Below, piece after piece: positions 59,175 through 64,000 of a stretch of DNA of 64,000 bases. A model generated the notes under the pieces. That model searched no databases. It was not told the origin of the DNA and saw nothing but the letters and a program-made list of their open reading frames with translations. The position numbers were made by a program, and so were the translations under genes. Each line of letters opens with the position of its first letter. Within the stretch, counting starts at the first letter, position 1. The DNA comes from Sarcomyxa edulis (Eukaryota > Basidiomycota > Agaricomycetes > Agaricales > Mycenaceae): positions 186,001 to 250,000 of the forward strand of contig QUOL01000016.1 in assembly GCA_009761415.1 (NCBI GenBank). The letters run 5' to 3'.

Positions 59175-60859
59175 CTAGAGAAACACGTCTGCAGTCGTTA
59201 GCGTCGTTAGCGCTTGTGCAACGCACGGGGAAGGATGACACTCAAACTTCAAGCCATGAAGAATCAACCTTTCTATAAGATAGAACTCCTCATGATCAAG
59301 CGCGAGCAGTCTTTGACCCCCGCCTAGAAAGGCATACTCCAGGCGTACAACGCCTTGTTTCTGCAGTCTTTCAGCATCGGCTTCGGACCAACAGCACCGC
59401 GAGGTGAGTAGATGAAAAAAACCTATACGAGCGGCTGGGTGCGAGAAAACTGGCTGACGGAAATAGAAGCGCCGTAAACGAGGTATCAGTTGATCCTCCC
59501 CCTTCAGATTGACATCGACATGCTCTAGAAGATGGAATACGTCGAGAGACGTCCAAGCGAGGTCGAGATGCTCGAGGCGCGGGCATGCGCGAAGAACCTC
59601 AACGAGAAAGGCACAAGAGAACGGGGTCGAGTCTAGAGTGAGAGATTCCAAGACGGACGGAGAGGAGCGGGCTAAGAACGACGTGAATTCAAGACGGTAC
59701 CACGGGTCAGCTTTGATCTTGAAAATTTTGAGTGCAGGTAGAGTGAGATGGCGGAACAGCATTCCTGTCGCGTTCGGTCGTCCGACAACGTTTACAGTCA
59801 AGTAATGTAGTTTAGAAAGGACGCTGGGAGGGGCATGAAGATCAGGTCCTCTCGCGTAGAATACACCAATCACGGCGTGTTCCAGATTTTTGGTACGCGT
59901 CAAAATGTCGCACATAGTCTGGTACGCCATGCCAAAAACTTGGATATGCGTTAGTTGATACCAGTCAAATTTGAAACCAGTTATTGCAATAGTAAGGGAG
60001 GATCCGAGGGTTAAGCGACGAAGTCGGGGCACCTTTGTCGCGAAATCGATCTCTCCGCGATCGATACCGTACACTCCTCCCAGAGAGAGTTCTTCCAAAG
60101 TCAGTAAAGGAGGAGGAGGATGGCCTATCCAACGAAACAACTCCCTCAATAGGCGTGGAGGAAGTACGACGTCAAGTCTACGCAGGGCAAAGCAGGGAGA
60201 TGAGATGATATGCATCAGAGGAATAGCACAAGCAGAGGAAGATTGAGTGCGAACGGAGATGGAAAGAGGCAAAGCTCGAGCCCTGGAGAACCACACTTCA
60301 GCCAGCATCGCTATGCCGATAGATGGACGATCTTTAAGAACAATTCCAAACTCGTCCCATAGTCTACGTAGACCGATAGCTACTGATCTCCAGAAAGAGC
60401 AGATTTGGCACAAGAGCATGGGCGCCACGGCTGAATGGCGATCCGGGCGATAAGGGTATTCTTCGAGACAGAAGAGGAATATTTCCTCAAGAATCTCCGC
60501 TGGGACTCGCCTGATGGGAAGAAGAGTTCCACGGTAAGAGTAGTAGGTTCTGACAAGACCTTCACGAGCAAGACGGAGCTCGTTCAAAAGGTGACCCTTT
60601 GCCGGGTCCTCTGAGTCCAGGAGGGGTGGGATTCGTTCGTCGAGATGTGCGACATATCTCTCTATCTGAGATATGTAATCCCATATCTGCGAGACCTCTG
60701 AGCTGGAGGGGAGGTCGTTGGTATTGAGAAGATAATCAAACTGGAAAGAAATACATAGCGTCGATTCAGAAACTGGATAGCAGTCACTAGACAAAATATA
60801 CTTGCTGGTTGATCAATGTCCATTGGCACTTCGTATTCAGAAAACGAAGATATGGCCAT
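59175..60859 (-). CDS. F-box and leucine-rich-repeat-like protein
   Basis: The main exon runs about 1.6 kb. It encodes NTNDLPSSSEVSQIW, a helix HLDERIPPLLDSE, an F-box (LLPIRRVPAEILEEIFLFC then LLCQICSFWRSVAIGLRRLW), and degenerate leucine-rich repeats (LTLEELSLGGV, VPRLRRLTLGSS, CPRLEHLDLAWTS). This is the usual layout of the very large Agaricomycete F-box family, SCF ubiquitin-ligase substrate adaptors. The start is unresolved. The open frame has no ATG before the F-box. The likely first exon (MAISSFSEYEVPMDIDQPA, from 60859) joins the main exon out of phase at the only good donor and acceptor. Either an unusual splice or a frameshift is present, so the gene may be damaged. Confidence 0.7.
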
Positions 60860-60990
60860 GGTCACTGACGGTTTACAAGGATCCATGACTCGGAGACGAT
60901 GGATGTCGGACGCGTACGCGGCGAAAGTGCATGATCGACGATCGCATAATCGCGGGCCAAGTGCTGGTGTCCTTTTCCCAACCTTCATTC
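60860..60990. promoter_or_regulatory. Putative divergent promoter
   Basis: Only about 130 bp separates the presumed start of the F-box gene and the ATG of the MYND gene at 60991; transcripts must start here or overlap. Confidence 0.3.
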
Positions 60991-62135
60991 ATGTCTTCAA
61001 CTCCAGCTGCGCCGTGCGATAGCTTTCTATGCCACACGGGAAATCCTGGTCATTTATTGTGTACAAGATGCAAGGGGGCAGAACCAGCAACTCTCTATTG
61101 CAGTCTGGACTGTCAAAAAAAGGTATGTGCATCCTCTTCGCCATCACACAGCACGCTACCCGGGCCAACTCAGCTCATATCACTTTTGTAGATGTGGAGG
61201 TACCATAAACGATTTTGTGGCAAGTGAGTATGGAACACAGAATGCAGAACCTCACATTGTCTGAGCTTAAACACAGAAAAGCATACACGTTCGATCTGAC
61301 TCTACTTGGATCTTCGAACCCAGTCATCAAACGTACATTCGACGTTCCTGCATGGTACACCTTCAAACAGCTACACTACACGATTCAGTACGCGATGGAC
61401 TCTTGGGAAGATACTCACCTTCACGAGTTCTCCTTTGCGAAGGATATGGTCAATAAGGATTTTTTCGATGACGCCAAGGAAGTTCTGAAGATCGGTACCA
61501 AAGATTTTGACGAGGAGGACGATGATACCGCTTTCTACAGGGTTTCTGGTATGCCGCAACCGCGCCATGTTCCGAAGGAGTCCGAAGAGAACCTCTTGTT
61601 GAGCGATGTGTTCGAGTCTGACGGTCGATTGAGGAGTCTCGTCGCGCCTGATGATCAGTTCCTCGTTTTGTATTACCTCTACGATTTCGGGGTAGGTCGT
61701 TTCGATGTTTTCTTCTCTGAAAGGGCGAATCTGACTCTTTATCTTCGCAGGACAACTGGGAACATAAACTTGTTTTCAAAGGACCGAAGCTCGCTCGAGC
61801 TGATCGTCCGCTTTTGAGCGCGGCTTCGGGTCCGCACCTTCTACTGCCTAGAATCCTGGCTGATATTGATGTCCAGTCGTTTTCTAGGCTGTGGTCCTAT
61901 AGAAGATAGCGGTGCGATCACGGGATGGGACGATGTCAAATCCGCATTCCGCTCTCGGAACCCAACCCCTGAAGAACTGCAACGAAAAGACTGGGCTCAA
62001 AATTTTCTTGGACTGGGAGACGAGTACAGTCCATTTACCGAACCCAATGTCATTCAAATGAATTATGAAGGAAGGTGGGAGAACTATGTTTCGAGGATAC
62101 CTGGAGGGTTCATGGGAGTGCCTATCGTACTCTGA
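60991..62135 (+). CDS. MYND zinc-finger protein with pRiA4b ORF-3-like domain
   Basis: N-terminal MYND-type zinc finger: LLCTRCKGAEPATLYCSLDCQ, interrupted by an intron, then MWRYHKRFCG. A second intron (GTGAGTATGG to AAACACAG) joins FCGKKAYTFDLTLLGS. The body, NPVIKRTFDVPAWYTFKQLH, MDSWEDTHLHEFSF, DDQFLVLYYLYDFGDNWEHK and FVLK-like GPKLARAD, is the plasmid pRiA4b ORF-3 / IS1096 passenger family, typical of bacteria and their mobile elements and also spread in fungi. The YDFGDNWEH hallmark is intact across an intron. The C-terminal segment (SAFRSRNPTPEELQRKDW) is unassigned. MYND fingers usually mediate protein contacts. The fused function is unknown. Confidence 0.8.
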
Positions 62136-62399
62136 TAGCGACGACCAGATATGTCAATAGCTCTAGGTGCTTACGGTTGCTCTACTTGGCCGGGCGTACT
62201 TTTGACGACATGTTGATATTAGCCTGACGAGGTGAAATAGCGGGAACCTCGAAAGCGGTTGTTTGGTTGAGCTCCTCCCCTGCAAATAACCCCCTATGTG
62301 ATACCCTTCGCGTACTTAAAGGTCGGCCTCGATTCTAGGAGTCCTCATATAAATTTATTGTACATGTTACTCACTCTCGTTTTACCATCTGGAACAAAG
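62136..62399. other. Short intergenic region
   Basis: About 260 bp between the MYND gene and the HicA-like gene, same strand. An in-frame ATG at 62298 extends the downstream frame but reads as non-conserved leader. Confidence 0.3.
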
Positions 62400-62839
62400 A
62401 TGTCTTCCAAATCAATGCTTACCCCGTACCGATCTATGCAATGGCTCAATTTTATCAAAGTGCGTATTTCTGTTGTTGCCGTTGAAATCTGCTTCTGACC
62501 CCGTTTACAGCTAATGGAGGACAGAGGATTTACGCTGGACACCTCTTCTGCTCACTCTAATGGATCGACCGTACAATTCTATCCGCCTGATTGTCAAGCG
62601 AAAGACGGGGTACGTGATCGTTTGATTCTGATATTATAATTGTACTCACAGTCTCTCGCCTCATAGCCCGTTACGTTTGATAAACGTCAGCACGTTTCCC
62701 ATTCGTCATCCAATCCATACTAATACTCCCCGCAGCTTACAACTATCCAGACCCGGTTTTGACACCATTCAGAGTCGAAGTCTTCGCTCACAGACTGAAG
62801 AGCAAATATCGGTGGCTTGATGAGGATTTCATGACCTGA
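62400..62839 (+). CDS. Small HicA-like (dsRBD-fold-like) protein
   Basis: Four exons (62400-62459, 62511-62609, 62667 to about 62687, then from about 62741 to 62839) give about 93 residues: WLNFIKLMEDRGFTLDTSSA, GSTVQFYPPD, PVTFDKPYNYPDPVLTPF, HRLKSKYRWLDEDFMT. The helix-strand-strand-helix order with a GS-x-x-x-F-x-PP block and an F-x-KP block resembles the HicA mRNA-interferase-like fold that is widespread in basidiomycete small proteins. The His of the bacterial GSHH-type active site is not present, and the usual His after KP is Tyr here, so nuclease activity looks unlikely. The donor CGTCAGC in exon 3 is inferred from frame and motif continuity. Confidence 0.55.
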
Positions 62840-63240
62840 ACCCCATCGTCCGGAGAACGTACAGAAAGGGTACTATCGCATAGGGAGGGAAGAAAAATTA
62901 ATAGGAAAACAAACAAAACTCGGCGTCCTGTACTTGTAGTGTATGATGTTTCGACGTACACAATCTTTTCCTCAGAAAATTTATTCCTGTGTCAGTGCTC
63001 TATTTCACGTATATCCAGAGATATCTACTGTGCACACGACCAGAAATGAGACAAAGGGGACGCAAAGAGTTGTTTTTGTTACGATCTTTCCGAATATGGG
63101 TAGGCGTCGGCCGGTCGGGGATAACCGCGCCAATTTAGAGAACAGCTTCAGTCTGAGTGGTTTTTAGTATTTTTATACCGTTCTCCCATATAATCCCATC
63201 TCTTTCCTCTTTCCCTCACTAACGATCACCTAACGCCATC
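62840..63240. other. Intergenic region upstream of MTHFR
   Basis: About 400 bp. A pyrimidine-rich leader (CTCTTTCCTCTTTCCCTC) lies just before the ATG at 63241. A 74-codon frame at 62943-63167 is not supported. Confidence 0.4.
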
Positions 63241-64000
63241 ATGAAAATCAGCAAAAAAATTGACAACTCTGCAAAGGACAACAAGGTCTGGTGGTCCTTC
63301 GAATACTTTCCTCCAAGGACTGCTCAGGTGCGTATAAATATAAGGAAGGTGTACATGTTGGAATACCGACTTTTCGATGCAATGTCAAGGGACTGCAAAA
63401 TCTACTAGATCGTATAGAAAGAATGAGGGCGTTGGGTCCCGAGTTCATAGACATAACCTGGTGTGTAATAATTTACAAGCAGTCGTTCGATCCATGCTCA
63501 ATTTCATGGCTGCAGGAATGCAGGAGGTCGAACGTCCGATTTAACTTCGGAGATGGTCAAAACATGTCAAGGACTCATCGGTATCGAGACCTGTATGCAT
63601 CTCACATGTACGAACATGCCGAAAGAAAAAGTCGACATTGCATTACGGGTGAGTCGCGGATCAGCATCTCCAGATGAGCCATCTATCATAACACATTTGT
63701 ATACCGTTACTTCAGCAAGCGAAGAAACACGGTTGCCGGAATGTTTTGGCCCTTCGTGGGGACCCACCGACAGGCCAAAGCGAATGGCACGCCGTCGAAG
63801 GTGGCTTCGTCCATGGAATCGACCTTGTCAAGCACATCCGAAAGGAATATGGAGATTATTTCGACATAGCTGTCCCTGGCTTCCCTCAAAACCAACTTCT
63901 ACCTCCAGCCGAACGCGATCTGGAAATGAAGTACTTCAAAGAAAAAATCGACGCTGGATGTAACCTCATATTCACCCAGATGTTCTATGACGTCGAGATG
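63241..64000 (+). CDS. Methylenetetrahydrofolate reductase, N-terminal part (cut by window end)
   Basis: Reduces 5,10-methylene-THF to 5-methyl-THF for methionine synthesis, using FAD and NAD(P)H. Exon 1 (63241-63327) reads MKISKKIDN and WWSFEYFPPRTAQ, the catalytic-domain start common to MetF/MTHFR. Later exons give GLQNLLDRIERMRALGPEFI, GLIGIETCMHLTCTNMPKEK, RNVLALRGDPPTGQ, DIAVPGFPQ and FTQMFYDVE, all FAD/folate-site segments of the TIM barrel. The window ends within the gene at about residue 200. The paralogue (Met12 or Met13 type) cannot be told without the C-terminal regulatory domain. Confidence 0.93.

Noticed and set aside
59175..60794. Treating 60794 as the F-box protein start
   Set aside because: The codon there is TTG, not ATG, and lies within a likely intron.

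Overview
The window is a gene-dense, intron-rich stretch of nuclear DNA from a basidiomycete fungus, most likely a mushroom-forming Agaricomycete. The grounds are short GT-AG introns (mostly about 50-70 nt), tightly packed genes on both strands, a nuclear tRNA-Leu with a tiny intron, and several protein types I know mainly from Agaricomycetes: short secreted proteins with an ARGLPPLPP-type linker, HGDLK kinases, GEQSVGKS-type VWA giants and RecQ-like fragments. No species is claimed. Gene boundaries below come from reading splice sites by eye; they run from start to stop codon and include introns.

Layout. 0-7.6 kb: a secreted protein, two tandem GH18 chitinase-like genes and a tRNA-Leu. 7.9-16.4 kb: a kinase with an MLKL-like N-terminal helical region and an extra C-terminal domain, then a two-HMA copper P-type ATPase. 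16.9-25.5 kb: a WD40 protein divergent from COQ3, a PAK/Ste20-type pseudokinase, and the DNA polymerase delta subunit POLD3/Cdc27. 26-31.4 kb: an NTF2/SnoaL-like protein, a coiled-coil tail-anchored protein and DNA polymerase kappa. 31.9-33.4 kb: a 1.44-kb transposable element with 270-bp terminal inverted repeats and a 9-bp target duplication, carrying pieces of two genes. 33.4-43 kb: a coiled-coil protein, a RING-PH-VWA scaffold of Ste5/Far1 architecture, a DOPA-dioxygenase-family protein and cystathionine beta-synthase. 43.3-55.4 kb: a giant GTPase/Cys-rich/VWA protein divergent from an RBR ubiquitin ligase with a peptidase-like N-terminus. 55.9-64 kb: a disordered protein, a DUF202 membrane protein, an F-box protein, a MYND plus pRiA4b-ORF3-like protein, a HicA-like small protein and the start of methylenetetrahydrofolate reductase.

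Housekeeping genes (copper export, ubiquinone synthesis, replication and translesion polymerases, sulfur and folate metabolism) are interspersed with lineage-specific genes. The best candidates for undescribed biology are the giant G-protein with its divergent RBR partner, the MLKL-like kinase, the pseudokinase, and the gene-fragment-capturing transposon. They do not form an operon-like system; only the divergent giant-GTPase/RBR pair has a layout that suggests shared control.
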